A DNA stretch of 64,000 nt, taken from NCBI RefSeq assembly GCF_022179545.1, contig NZ_AP025518.1:5456001-5520000 (forward strand), read 5' to 3'. The first letter of the stretch is position 1. Each line of letters begins with the position of its first letter. The notes beneath the pieces were generated by a model. It was not told where the DNA came from and made no database searches. It saw only the letters and a program-made list of their open reading frames with translations. This stretch comes from Mycolicibacterium fortuitum subsp. fortuitum (lineage in GTDB: Bacteria; Actinomycetota; Actinomycetes; Mycobacteriales; Mycobacteriaceae). Made by a program: the position numbers and the translations under genes. This document shows positions 37,094 to 46,179 of the stretch, one piece after another.

Positions 37094-37729
37094 TTACTTC
37101 TGGGTGACCTTCTTGGCCGGAGCGGCCGCGGTCTTCTTGGCGGCCGGAGCGGCCTTCTTGGCGGCAGCAGCCGGGGTGGCCTTCTTGGCCGGGGCCTTCT
37201 TGGCCGGGGCCGGAGCCGGGGCTTCAGCCTTCTCGGCCTTCTTGGGCAGCTCGACGCCGACCAGCTTGGCGGCACGCTCGCCGACCGCGCGGGTCTGGGT
37301 GGCCACGGTGCCGAGAGCTTCCTGGGTCAGCTCGACGGCCTGGTCGGTGTAGCCCTCGACGCGGCTGGCGGCCTCTTCGATGGCCGGCTGGTTGCGCAGG
37401 CGCTCCAGCGCAGCCTCGCCCCGCTCGACCAGCTTGTTGTAGGTCGCGGTGGCCTGATCGGCGTAACCCTCGGCCGCCTTGCGCAGCTCCTCGGAGGTGA
37501 ACTTGTCACGCAGTTCGTCGAACTGGGCCGGCAGGTCTTCCTGCAGCTTGGTCAGGCGGGCGCGGCCTTCCTCGACGCGGGCCTCGGCATCGGTGCGCGC
37601 ACCCTCGGCACGCTCACGCAGGCTGGCGACGATCTCGTTGACCGTGGCCAGGGCCAGGTCGGCAGCGCCGACGGCAGCCAACAGCGGCGCCTTGAGGTCT
37701 TCGATGGTGGGCTGAGTCTTCTCGGTCAT
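37094..37729 (-). CDS. hbhA: Heparin-binding haemagglutinin
   Basis: 211 aa. The N-terminal 150 residues are long amphipathic, coiled-coil helices ([40 protein letters not shown]). The C-terminal 50 residues are the Lys/Ala/Pro heparin-binding tail ([19 protein letters not shown]), methylated in M. tuberculosis. It is a surface adhesin that also associates with lipid inclusions. No signal peptide, as usual for HbhA. The ATG at 37729 has an aaagga site upstream; the frame upstream is not coding-like. It is preceded by the XRE regulator on the same strand. Confidence 0.95.
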   Translation of the reverse strand: MTEKTQPTIEDLKAPLLAAVGAADLALATVNEIVASLRERAEGARTDAEARVEEGRARLTKLQEDLPAQFDELRDKFTSEELRKAAEGYADQATATYNKLVERGEAALERLRNQPAIEEAASRVEGYTDQAVELTQEALGTVATQTRAVGERAAKLVGVELPKKAEKAEAPAPAPAKKAPAKKATPAAAAKKAAPAAKKTAAAPAKKVTQK

Positions 37730-37791
37730 GTGAATTCCTTTCACGCAGATTGGCTTTTCGTGCGAATGGTTATCGGGCAGCAAGTGAGGTG

Positions 37792-38196
37792 TCATTCAGT
37801 CGGATCAGATGTCGGCTCCTCACCTGCTTCGGCTTCGTTCTGCTGCCGAAACGACGTGTAGATGTCGAGTAGCACCTGCTTCTGCCGCTCGGTGATCCCC
37901 ACGTCGTTGACGATGGCGTCGCGGACCTCGCTGGGCTCGCTGGGCTCCAAGATCCCGGCACGCACATAGAGAACTTCCGCGGACACCCGGAGTGCCTTCG
38001 CGATCTGGTTGAGCACGTCGGCGGAGGGTTTCCGCAATCCCCGTTCGATCTGACTCAGGTAGGGATTGCTGACGCCGGCCTTCTCGGCCAACTGCCGAAC
38101 CGATACCTGCGCCGCCTCACGCTGGGACCGGATGAAGCTTCCGATGTCCTGCGCAGCGTTGGAGACGACAGCCGCGAGATTTTCTTCTTGCGCCAT
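37792..38196 (-). CDS. XRE-family regulator upstream of hbhA (Rv0474-like)
   Basis: 134 aa. The N-terminal lambda-Cro-type helix-turn-helix reads [21 protein letters not shown], followed by [19 protein letters not shown]. The C-terminal half is helical and ends acidic. It has a gagggggaa Shine-Dalgarno sequence. It is 62 nt upstream of hbhA in the same direction and probably controls it. The 7-bp inverted repeat at 38256-38281 lies upstream of its start and is a candidate operator. Confidence 0.9.
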   Translation of the reverse strand: MAQEENLAAVVSNAAQDIGSFIRSQREAAQVSVRQLAEKAGVSNPYLSQIERGLRKPSADVLNQIAKALRVSAEVLYVRAGILEPSEPSEVRDAIVNDVGITERQKQVLLDIYTSFRQQNEAEAGEEPTSDPTE

Positions 38197-38255
38197 GTCA
38201 TTCCCCCTCGTAGGCCGTGTATCCGTTAACGACGAAATTAACGCTACGACGGGGT

Positions 38256-38281
38256 GCTAACTTTTGCAAGCACTAGTTAGC
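38256..38281. promoter_or_regulatory. Inverted repeat GCTAACT-N12-AGTTAGC, candidate operator of the XRE regulator
   Basis: Perfect 7-bp arms (38256-38262 and 38275-38281). It lies about 60 nt upstream of the XRE gene start on its promoter side, in the only gap between it and the DUF445 gene. Confidence 0.4.
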
Positions 38282-38286
38282 GCAGG

Positions 38287-39615
38287 TCAGAAGAGTAGTT
38301 GAGCTATCGAATAGATGATCAGACCTGCCAGCGAGCCCACCACGGTGCCGTTGATGCGGATGAATTGCAGGTCACGGCCCACATGTAGCTCGATCCGACG
38401 ACTGGCCTCGTCGGCATCCCAGCGTTCGATGGTCTCGGTGATGATCGCTGTGATCTCGGTCCCATACTCGGCGACCAGGTGTTTCGCGCCCCGGATAATC
38501 CAGCTGTCGACCTTGTCGCGCAGCTCGGCATCGTCGCGCAGCGACTCCCCGATGCGCATCACCGAGTCCGCGATCCGGGTGCGCAGCGCCGAGGACGGAT
38601 CGTCCACCGACTCCAGGATGATCCGCTTGGCCGCTGCCCACGCGGTCTCCGCCGCCCGCGCCACCTCGTCGCGGCCCATGATCTGGTCTTTGACGTTCTC
38701 CGCCCGCTGAATCGTCGCCTCGTCGTTCTGCAGGTCGTCGGCGAACTCGAACAGGAACCGGGTGGCCGAGCGGCGCAACTCGTGGTCGGGGTTGCGGCGC
38801 ACCTTGTCGGTGAAGTCCATCAGCTCCCGGTGGATACGGTCCCCGACCAGGTGATCCACCCAGCGCGGCGACCAGGTCGGTGAATCACGCTCGATCACCC
38901 GCTCGATCACCTCACCGGAGTTCAGCGACCACTGGAACGCCCGGTCGCACAGGAGCTGGATCAGCGCTTCCTGACGCCCCTCCTGTAGCAACGTCGAGAG
39001 CACCCGGCCGATCGGCGGGCCCCATTTCGGCTCGGCGATGCGCTTGACGATCATCCGGTCCAGCACGTGCTGGACATCCTCGTCGCGCAGCATCTCGACC
39101 CCGACCCGCAGCACCGTCGACGCCTCGGCGGCCACCCGCTCGGCATGCGGACGGTCACTCAGCCACTTACCAAGCCGGCCCGCAACCTGGGCGTCGTGCA
39201 GTTTGGTGGCGATGACCTCGGGAGACATGAAGTTCTCCCTGACGAACGTGCCCAGGCCCTCGCCCAGCTGGTCCTTCTTGCGTTTGATGATTGCCGTGTG
39301 CGGGATCGGAAGGCCCAGCGGATGCTTGAACAGGGCGGTCACAGCGAACCAGTCGGCAAGCGCGCCGACCATTCCCGCCTCGGCCGCAGCGCGCACGTAC
39401 CCGACCCAGCCTGCCGCGCCCCGCGACTGCGCCCAGGTGCACAAAAGGAAGATCACGGTCGCGCCGACCAGGAAGCTCAGCGCTACCAGCTTCATCCTCC
39501 GCAAACCCCGTAGGCGTTCTGCGTCGGCAGCGCTGTCCGCACCGGCCAGCGTCTCGGCAAAACTCGGCCGCGGACCGGCAAGCGCGCGGACCCCCGCGTC
39601 GGATCGATGTGCCAC
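38287..39615 (-). CDS. DUF445 membrane protein (Rv0473-like)
   Basis: 442 aa. It has a hydrophobic helix near the N-terminus (LVALSFLVGATVIFLLCTWA), a second region GMVGALADWFAVTALFKHPLGL with the DUF445 hallmark ADWFAVTALF, a long helical soluble domain and a C-terminal helix ending INGTVVGSLAGLIIYSIAQLLF. DUF445 proteins are of unknown function and span the membrane with a large domain on one side. The gene is divergent from madR with a 106-nt gap. Confidence 0.85.
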   Translation of the reverse strand: MAHRSDAGVRALAGPRPSFAETLAGADSAADAERLRGLRRMKLVALSFLVGATVIFLLCTWAQSRGAAGWVGYVRAAAEAGMVGALADWFAVTALFKHPLGLPIPHTAIIKRKKDQLGEGLGTFVRENFMSPEVIATKLHDAQVAGRLGKWLSDRPHAERVAAEASTVLRVGVEMLRDEDVQHVLDRMIVKRIAEPKWGPPIGRVLSTLLQEGRQEALIQLLCDRAFQWSLNSGEVIERVIERDSPTWSPRWVDHLVGDRIHRELMDFTDKVRRNPDHELRRSATRFLFEFADDLQNDEATIQRAENVKDQIMGRDEVARAAETAWAAAKRIILESVDDPSSALRTRIADSVMRIGESLRDDAELRDKVDSWIIRGAKHLVAEYGTEITAIITETIERWDADEASRRIELHVGRDLQFIRINGTVVGSLAGLIIYSIAQLLF

Positions 39616-39721
39616 CTTTCCATCTTGCGCTATCGGCGCGACTGACTGCCTTACCCACAGACTGATATCCGCAGATTCGCCGTACTATCGAGTGGAACTA
39701 GGGAATGGGATTACTGCGACT

Positions 39722-40426
39722 GTGGCACAGCAGACTCCGCCGGTGGCGGTGAAGACCGATGGGCGCAAACGCCGCTGGCATCAACACAAGGTGGAGCGGC
39801 GGAACGAACTGGTAGACGGCACCCTCGAAGCGATCCGGAACCAGGGCAGCAACGTCAGCATGGACGAGATCGCCGCCGAGATCGGCGTTTCCAAGACGGT
39901 GCTGTACCGCTATTTCGTCGACAAGAACGATCTCACCACCGCCGTGATGATGCGGTTCGCCCAGACCACGCTGATCCCGAACATGGCCGCCGCCCTGTCC
40001 TCGAACCTCGACGGATTCGATCTGACCCGCGAGATCATCAAGGTCTACGTGGAAACCGTCGCGGCCGAGCCCGAGATCTACCCGTTCGTGATGGCGAACA
40101 ACTCGGCGAGCAAGAGCAAGGCCGTCGCCGATTCCGAGCAGATCATCGCGCGCATGCTGGCCGTCATGCTGCGTCGCCGCATGGCCTCGGTCGGCATGGA
40201 CACCCGTGGCGCCGAGGCGTGGGCATTCCACACCGTCGGTGGGGTTCAGCTGGCCACCCACTCGTGGATGTCGAACCCGCGGATGACCGCCGATGAACTG
40301 ATCGACTACCTGACCATGCTGTCCTGGAACGCGCTGTGCGGCATCGTCGAAGTCGGCGGCTCGCTCGAGAAGTTCAACTCACTGCCTCACCCATCACCGG
40401 TTCTGCCACCACAGCTGCTTGACTGA
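39722..40426 (+). CDS. madR: TetR-family regulator MadR (mycolic acid desaturase regulator)
   Basis: 234 aa. The helix-turn-helix is MDEIAAEIGVSKTVLYRYFV, followed by a helical acyl-CoA-binding domain (AALSSNLDGFDLTREIIKVY). It matches Rv0472c/MadR, which binds acyl-CoA and represses the desA1/desA2 desaturases of mycolate synthesis. The GTG at 39722 begins AQQTPPVAVKTDGRKRRW, the homologue start; the upstream frame is within the divergent DUF445 gene. The next gene (PPK2) starts at its stop. Here madR sits close to umaA and hadD. Confidence 0.92.
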   Translation: MAQQTPPVAVKTDGRKRRWHQHKVERRNELVDGTLEAIRNQGSNVSMDEIAAEIGVSKTVLYRYFVDKNDLTTAVMMRFAQTTLIPNMAAALSSNLDGFDLTREIIKVYVETVAAEPEIYPFVMANNSASKSKAVADSEQIIARMLAVMLRRRMASVGMDTRGAEAWAFHTVGGVQLATHSWMSNPRMTADELIDYLTMLSWNALCGIVEVGGSLEKFNSLPHPSPVLPPQLLD

Positions 40427-40430
40427 TCGG

Positions 40431-41297
40431 GTGAGCGACAGAGATCTGCCTGCCCTGTGGACCCACGAACCACACGAACAGCTGGCCTTCCGCCCGGGCG
40501 ATGAGGTTGGGCGCATCGAAACCAACAGCACGCCGGGATTCCGCGGGAACAAGAGCGACGCTCCCACCCTGCAGACCGAGCGCAATCTGCGGCTCGCCTC
40601 GCTGCAGGAAATGCTGTACGCCCGCAGCAAGAGTGGTGACGACAACCGTTCGGTGCTGCTGATCCTGCAGGGCATGGACACCGCGGGCAAAGGCGGAATC
40701 GTCAAACATGTTGTGGGAGCAGCAAATCCGCAGGGTATCCGGTACACCAGTTTCGGCAAACCGACCGAGGAGGAGCGGGCCCACCATTACCTGTGGCGGA
40801 TCCGCAACGCCCTGCCGCCGGCCGGGCACATCGGGGTATTCGACCGCTCGCACTACGAGGACGTGTTGATCGTCCGCGTACACAACTTGGTGCCGCCGGA
40901 CGTCTGGGGCGCCCGCTACGACGAGATCAACGCCTTCGAGCGCGAACTGGTCGACGCGGGCACCACTCTGGTGAAGGTGGCCATGTTCGTCTCACTCGCC
41001 GAGCAGAAGCAGCGGCTGGCCGAACGCCTCGAACGCCCCGACAAGTACTGGAAGTACAACCCGGCCGATGTCGACGAGCGGCTGATGTGGCCCAAATACC
41101 AGGAGGCCTACCAGGCCATGCTGGAGAAGACCTCGACCGACTACGCGCCCTGGCACATCGTGCCCTCCGACAAGAAGTGGTACAGCCGGCTGGCCATCAC
41201 CGAGCTGCTCATCGAAGCGCTCAAGGGCCTCAACATGTCCTGGCCTCCACCGGATTTCGACATCGAGGTCGAGAAGAAGCGGCTGGCTGAGGCCTAG
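40431..41297 (+). CDS. Polyphosphate kinase 2-family protein
   Basis: 288 aa PPK2 domain. Walker A is LILQGMDTAGKGGIVKHV, Walker B FDRSHYEDV, and the lid region carries the paired basic residues ERPDKYWKYNPAD. PPK2 enzymes transfer phosphate between polyphosphate and nucleoside mono- or diphosphates; the subtype (AMP- or ADP-phosphorylating) cannot be fixed here. The start is the GTG at 40431, 4 nt after the madR stop; a TTG 12 nt earlier overlapping madR is an alternative. With ppx1 it completes a polyphosphate theme. Confidence 0.92.
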   Translation: MSDRDLPALWTHEPHEQLAFRPGDEVGRIETNSTPGFRGNKSDAPTLQTERNLRLASLQEMLYARSKSGDDNRSVLLILQGMDTAGKGGIVKHVVGAANPQGIRYTSFGKPTEEERAHHYLWRIRNALPPAGHIGVFDRSHYEDVLIVRVHNLVPPDVWGARYDEINAFERELVDAGTTLVKVAMFVSLAEQKQRLAERLERPDKYWKYNPADVDERLMWPKYQEAYQAMLEKTSTDYAPWHIVPSDKKWYSRLAITELLIEALKGLNMSWPPPDFDIEVEKKRLAEA

Positions 41298-41362
41298 GCT
41301 TCTCCGCCTCCCTCGCCTCCGCCGAGACGACGCCGTAGCCTCGGCGCGCGCGGGAACCGGCG

Positions 41363-41613
41363 GTGCACGCCCCACGTCCAATATCGGTGGGGCAGATCAT
41401 CGTGCGCGGCGGACTCCCCCGGCCCGTCACTCAGATCCCGGTCGCCGATGAGCTGGGCCGGGTACGCCGACGGATCGACATGGGGTGGCCGAACGACATC
41501 GTCCGGTTGGAGTTCCTGGCGGCCCGCGGTTGGACGATCGTGCGGGTCAGCGCCCGCCAATTGCAGTTCCGGCAGCACGAGATCGTCGCTCGGGTCCACA
41601 ACGCCATAAGCAC
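41363..41613 (+). pseudogene. Decayed DUF559-type endonuclease-like gene
   Basis: Within 404 nt without an intact gene, the frame at 41363-41613 reads GLPRPVTQIPVADELGRVRRR, then IDMGWPNDIVRLEF, then LAARGWTIVRVSARQLQFRQ. The first and last blocks match the C-terminal very-short-patch-repair-like DUF559 domain common in mycobacteria. Between IDMGWP and DIVRLEF the family normally has about 20 residues with the catalytic V(E)YDGxQHW and RD, and these are missing here while the frame is kept. The 5' half of the gene is also missing. I infer a non-functional relic. Confidence 0.6.
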
Positions 41614-41685
41614 TCACGCCGAAACTACGGGTTGTGACAGATTCCAGGCGAAATCCGTCAGAAGCCGTAGTTTCGGCGTGGAGTG
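41611..41685. repeat. Long imperfect inverted repeat beside the DUF559 relic
   Basis: Left arm 41611-41630 (cactcacgccgaaactacgg) and right arm 41665-41685 pair along 20 bases with one unpaired base, around a 34-nt interval. The left arm overlaps the end of the relic. It may be a transcription terminator for umaA or part of a small dispersed repeat. Confidence 0.65.
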
Positions 41686-41701
41686 TGAAGCGAAAGCGAA
41701 A

Positions 41702-42622
<921 letters not shown>

Positions 42623-42728
42623 TTAGGGCCGATACATGTTTTTACATGCAGACTCTGCTGAGCGAGCCAGCGGGCCCTACTGTGGGTAGACTAGCTAAGC
42701 CTCGGCCATAGTGCCAGCGCGGGTTGGC

Positions 42729-43589
42729 TCAGTACTTGTAGAAGCCCTGGCCCGACTTTTTGCCCAGCTGTCCGGCCTCCACCATGCGCAGCAGCAGCGG
42801 CGGCGCGGCGTACAAAGGCTCTTTGAACTCGTCAAACATCTTGTCGGCGATGAGCTTGAGGGTGTCCAAGCCGACCAGATCGGACAGTCGCAGCGGGCCC
42901 ATCGGATGGGACAACCCGGCCACTACTGCTTTGTCGACATCGTCAATTGTGGCAAACCCGCCCTCGACCATCCGGATGGCCGCCAGCAGGTACGGAACCA
43001 GCAACGCGTTGACCACAAAACCGGACCGGTCGGAACAACGGACAACCTGTTTTCCGAGAACCGTGCCGGCGAACTCCTCGACGCGCGCGGCGGCGGCCTC
43101 GTCGGTGGTCAGGGCGCTGATCAATTCGACCAGCGGCAACACCGGAACCGGGTTGAAGAAGTGCAGGCCGAGCACCCTGGCAGGATTCTGGGTAGCTGCT
43201 GCGAGTTTCATGATCGGGATGCTGGAGGTGTTCGACGCCAGCACCGCATCGGGGTCGGTGACGATGCGATCCAGGTCGGCGAAGATCTTGGTCTTGACGG
43301 CCTCGTCCTCGATCACGGCCTCGATGACCAGCTGCCGATCAGCCAGATCGGCGAGCGTGGTGGTGAACTTCAGCTTGCCCAGCGCGGCGTCCTTCTCCCC
43401 CTCGGTGATCTTGCCCGCACTAACTCCGCGCTCGAGGGACTTGGTGATCCGGTTGCGTCCGGCGGTCACGAAGGCGTCGGCGGTGTCGTACACCAGCACG
43501 TCCACGCCCGCGCGCGCGGACACCTCGGCGATCCCGCCACCCATCTGGCCGGCACCGATCACACCTACACGTTCAATTTGATTGCTCAC
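42729..43589 (-). CDS. fadB2: 3-hydroxybutyryl-CoA dehydrogenase
   Basis: 286 aa. NAD-binding start VGVIGAGQMGGGIAEVSARAG; the catalytic dyad region GLHFFNPVPVLPLVE with His, and SGFVVNALLVPYLLAAI. It oxidises (S)-3-hydroxybutyryl-CoA in beta-oxidation and related pathways. It starts at the GTG at 43589. In M. tuberculosis FadB2 (Rv0468) follows icl1 in the same order. A terminator hairpin separates it from aceA. Confidence 0.95.
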   Translation of the reverse strand: MSNQIERVGVIGAGQMGGGIAEVSARAGVDVLVYDTADAFVTAGRNRITKSLERGVSAGKITEGEKDAALGKLKFTTTLADLADRQLVIEAVIEDEAVKTKIFADLDRIVTDPDAVLASNTSSIPIMKLAAATQNPARVLGLHFFNPVPVLPLVELISALTTDEAAAARVEEFAGTVLGKQVVRCSDRSGFVVNALLVPYLLAAIRMVEGGFATIDDVDKAVVAGLSHPMGPLRLSDLVGLDTLKLIADKMFDEFKEPLYAAPPLLLRMVEAGQLGKKSGQGFYKY

Positions 43590-43620
43590 GACTTCACTTT
43601 CTCAATACGCGGACATGCGA

Positions 43621-43653
43621 CAGGCCCCGCCCAAGAATTCTGAGCGGGGCCTG
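43621..43653. terminator. Terminator hairpin downstream of aceA
   Basis: A perfect 10-bp stem (43621-43630 caggccccgc with 43644-43653) with a 13-nt loop, located 40 nt after the aceA stop in the 103-nt gap before fadB2. Confidence 0.7.
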
Positions 43654-43692
43654 CTGCTGTCAACCTTCAGGGGTCGAGGTTCTAGCCGAAGA

Positions 43693-44979
43693 TCAGTGGA
43701 ACTGACCCTCTTCGGTGGAACCGGCCAGCGCGGTGGTCGAGCTGTTCGGGTCAACCGTGGTGGCGATCCGGTCGAAGTAGCCGGCGCCGACCTCACGCTG
43801 GTGCTTGGTGGCGGTGTAACCGCGCTCCTCGGCGGCGAACTCGCGCTCCTGCAGGTCGACGTACGCCTTCATCTGCTCGCGGGCGTAGCCGTAAGCCAGG
43901 TCGAACATCGAGTAGTTGAGGGCGTGGAAGCCGGCCAGGGTGATGAACTGGAACTTGAAGCCCATCGCGCCCAGCTCGCGCTGGAACTTGGCGATGGTGT
44001 CGTCGTCCAGGTGCTGCTTCCAGTTGAAGGACGGCGAGCAGTTGTAGGCCAGCATCTGGTCCGGGAACTCGGCCTTGACGCCCTCGGCGAACTTCTTGGC
44101 CAGCTCCAGGTCCGGGGTGCCGGTCTCCATCCAGATCAGGTCGGAGTACGGCGCGTAGGCCTTGGCGCGGGCGATGCACGGCTCGAGGCCGTTCTTGATC
44201 CGGTAGAAGCCCTCGGAGGTGCGCTCACCGGTGATGAACGGACGGTCCCGCTCGTCGACATCGGAGGTGATCAGGGTGGCGGCCTCGGCGTCGGTACGGG
44301 CGATGACGACGGTCGGCACGTCGGCGACGTCGGCGGCCAGGCGGGCCGAGGTCAGGGTGCGGATGTGCTGCTGGGTGGGGATCAGCACCTTGCCACCGAG
44401 GTGGCCGCACTTCTTCTCCGAGGCCAGCTGGTCTTCCCAGTGCGAACCGGCGACACCGGCGGCGATCATGGCCTTCTGGAGCTCGTAGACGTTGAGCGCA
44501 CCACCGAAGCCGGCCTCACCGTCGGCGACGATCGGGGCGAGCCAGTTCTCGACGGAGGTGTCGCCCTCGACCTTGGCGATCTCGTCGGCGCGCAGCAGCG
44601 CGTTGTTGATACGGCGGACGACCTGCGGCACCGAGTTGGCCGGGTACAGGCTCTGGTCGGGGTAGGTGTGGCCGGACAGGTTGGCGTCACCGGCGACCTG
44701 CCAACCCGACAGGTAGATGGCCTTCAGGCCGGCGCGGACCTGCTGGACGGCCATGTTGCCGGTCAGCGCGCCCAGCGCGTTGACGAAGTCCATGTCGTGC
44801 AGCTGCTCCCACAGCACCTCGGCGCCGCGGCGGGCCAGCGTGGCCTCCTCGACGACGGAGCCCTGCAGGGCAACCACGTCGGCCGGGGTGTAGGTGCGGG
44901 TGATGCCCTTCCAGCGGGGGTTGTGATCCCAGTCGTGCTGGATCTGCTCCGGTGACTTGGGGGTGCCCACGGTCGACAT
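43693..44979 (-). CDS. aceA: Isocitrate lyase
   Basis: 428 aa, equal to ICL1 of M. tuberculosis (Rv0467). It cleaves isocitrate to succinate and glyoxylate and also acts as methylisocitrate lyase in mycobacteria. The catalytic cysteine is Cys191 in KKCGHLGG. Substrate and metal motifs [20 protein letters not shown] and NCSPSFNW are intact. The ATG at 44979 is preceded by aaggagc. The 257-nt upstream region carries a TGCAAAGGT box shared with the ramB promoter. Confidence 0.98.
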   Translation of the reverse strand: MSTVGTPKSPEQIQHDWDHNPRWKGITRTYTPADVVALQGSVVEEATLARRGAEVLWEQLHDMDFVNALGALTGNMAVQQVRAGLKAIYLSGWQVAGDANLSGHTYPDQSLYPANSVPQVVRRINNALLRADEIAKVEGDTSVENWLAPIVADGEAGFGGALNVYELQKAMIAAGVAGSHWEDQLASEKKCGHLGGKVLIPTQQHIRTLTSARLAADVADVPTVVIARTDAEAATLITSDVDERDRPFITGERTSEGFYRIKNGLEPCIARAKAYAPYSDLIWMETGTPDLELAKKFAEGVKAEFPDQMLAYNCSPSFNWKQHLDDDTIAKFQRELGAMGFKFQFITLAGFHALNYSMFDLAYGYAREQMKAYVDLQEREFAAEERGYTATKHQREVGAGYFDRIATTVDPNSSTTALAGSTEEGQFH

Positions 44980-45236
44980 AGGACTGCTCCTTCGGTTTTT
45001 TGGTTCGACCGCCGCGACTACTTGCTAACGCCGCTGCGGCTTCACTGGTGTGCTAATCCGAAGATGGCACAACCCATATCCGCAGGTCCACCCGTTTCAG
45101 TTGCCAAGTTTCGCCAAAGCGCTTAGTTAACTTGCAAAGGTTGCGAAGAAATATGATGGCTGTACCGGTTCAGAAGCTACCGGCGAGTAGCCCAAAGGTG
45201 CAGGTCAGTACGCTCGTACTGTTAAACCGGCAGGGG
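44980..45236 (-). promoter_or_regulatory. aceA upstream region with RamB-like box and hairpin
   Basis: The 257-nt gap contains aacttgcaaaggttgcgaag (45129-45148), whose TGCAAAGGT core also occurs in the thioesterase-ramB intergenic region. A TATGAT hexamer at 45152-45157 points rightwards on the plus strand, away from aceA. A hairpin cagtac-gctc-gtactg (45206-45221) follows the thioesterase stop and may act as its terminator. I see no small gene here. Confidence 0.4.
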
Positions 45237-46058
45237 TCAGAGCGAGAACAGTGAAGCGATCGCTTTTGTCTCGTCGCCGACGGCATATGTGAGCGTTCTA
45301 ACAGTGCGGTCCGAGAGCTCTTCACCGAATTTGTCGGTCGATCCGGCCGGATGGACATGCGACAGGATCTCGAGCTTCTCGCCCAGGGCCACCGCGGCGT
45401 CGTGCTCGATGGTCACCCGCAGCGGCTTCTCCAGCAGCTCGGGATGCGAGTACAGGTAATCCTCGATCACCGTCCAGTAGACCGAGTTGTTCATGTGGTC
45501 GAACAGGTCGATGTCGGACACCCGCACCGGGTACTCGCGGATCTCCGCAGCGTCCTCACGGCTACCGGCCTTCAGGTAGGACTTCCAGCGCAGCCGCGCT
45601 TCGTCGGTGGTGCGGCGCAGGCCGGCCAGGAAGTCGTCGGAGATCCGAGCCGGGCCTTGCGTCTCGCGGTTGATGTTGATCCAGAACGCCTCGGACTCCA
45701 TCAGGCCGCCCTTGCGGCCGTCGATCCGCACGCGCATCTCGCACCACCGGTTCGAGGTGCCCGAGCACCAGCGGCGCATCCGCAGCATGTCCTGAAACTC
45801 GATCGGCTTGATCAGATCGATCATCGTGCGCCGCACGATCCACAACGGGTGGGTCTCCTCGAAGCCGAGTTCGCGGAGGTGGTCGGAGCCGATGTCCTGG
45901 ATGTGGCGCGCGGCGGCGTCGAACCGCAGCCGGCCGACCCGGTCGATATCGCCTACCCGCAGCGGCCATTCCCGGTCGAAGACATCGGGATGGGGATCGG
46001 GCACCGGCATCAACACCTTGTTCAGCCCGGTGGTCGTATTCTGCGCGGTTCCCGTCAT
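45237..46058 (-). CDS. Acyl-ACP thioesterase-family protein (Rv0466-like)
   Basis: 273 aa with two hot-dog domains. The first carries RVGDIDRVGRLRFDAAARHIQDIG; the second VRVSDIDLFDHMNNSVYWTVIED, the Asn/His block typical of FatA/FatB thioesterases (PF01643). It likely releases fatty acids from a carrier. The ATG at 46058 has a gggaga site, and the ORF upstream is not coding-like. It is divergent from ramB, which may regulate it. It corresponds to Rv0466, between icl1 and ramB. Confidence 0.88.
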   Translation of the reverse strand: MTGTAQNTTTGLNKVLMPVPDPHPDVFDREWPLRVGDIDRVGRLRFDAAARHIQDIGSDHLRELGFEETHPLWIVRRTMIDLIKPIEFQDMLRMRRWCSGTSNRWCEMRVRIDGRKGGLMESEAFWININRETQGPARISDDFLAGLRRTTDEARLRWKSYLKAGSREDAAEIREYPVRVSDIDLFDHMNNSVYWTVIEDYLYSHPELLEKPLRVTIEHDAAVALGEKLEILSHVHPAGSTDKFGEELSDRTVRTLTYAVGDETKAIASLFSL

Positions 46059-46166
46059 GGTCACATCTCCCAGTCGCTGTCGCCTGAGCCGATCATGCCA
46101 GGCAGCCCGATACTGCCAGTAGTGACTGAACTGCCAAGAATGCAAAGGTGGTCTTCACAGCCTTGT

Positions 46167-46172
46167 TAGGCT
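46167..46172 (+). promoter_or_regulatory. -10 element (TAGGCT) for ramB, leaderless layout
   Basis: TAGGCT followed by 7 nt and the GTG at 46180. The box TGCAAAGGT (46141-46149) lies 18 nt upstream of the hexamer, over the -35 region, where a repressor would block initiation. Confidence 0.5.
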
Positions 46173-46179
46173 GTTTGAC

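Noticed and set aside
43582..44955. 457-codon open frame on the plus strand opposite aceA
   Set aside because: It mirrors aceA, whose active-site motifs are complete; high GC leaves the antisense frame open. The translation is Gly/Val/Arg rich with no motif.
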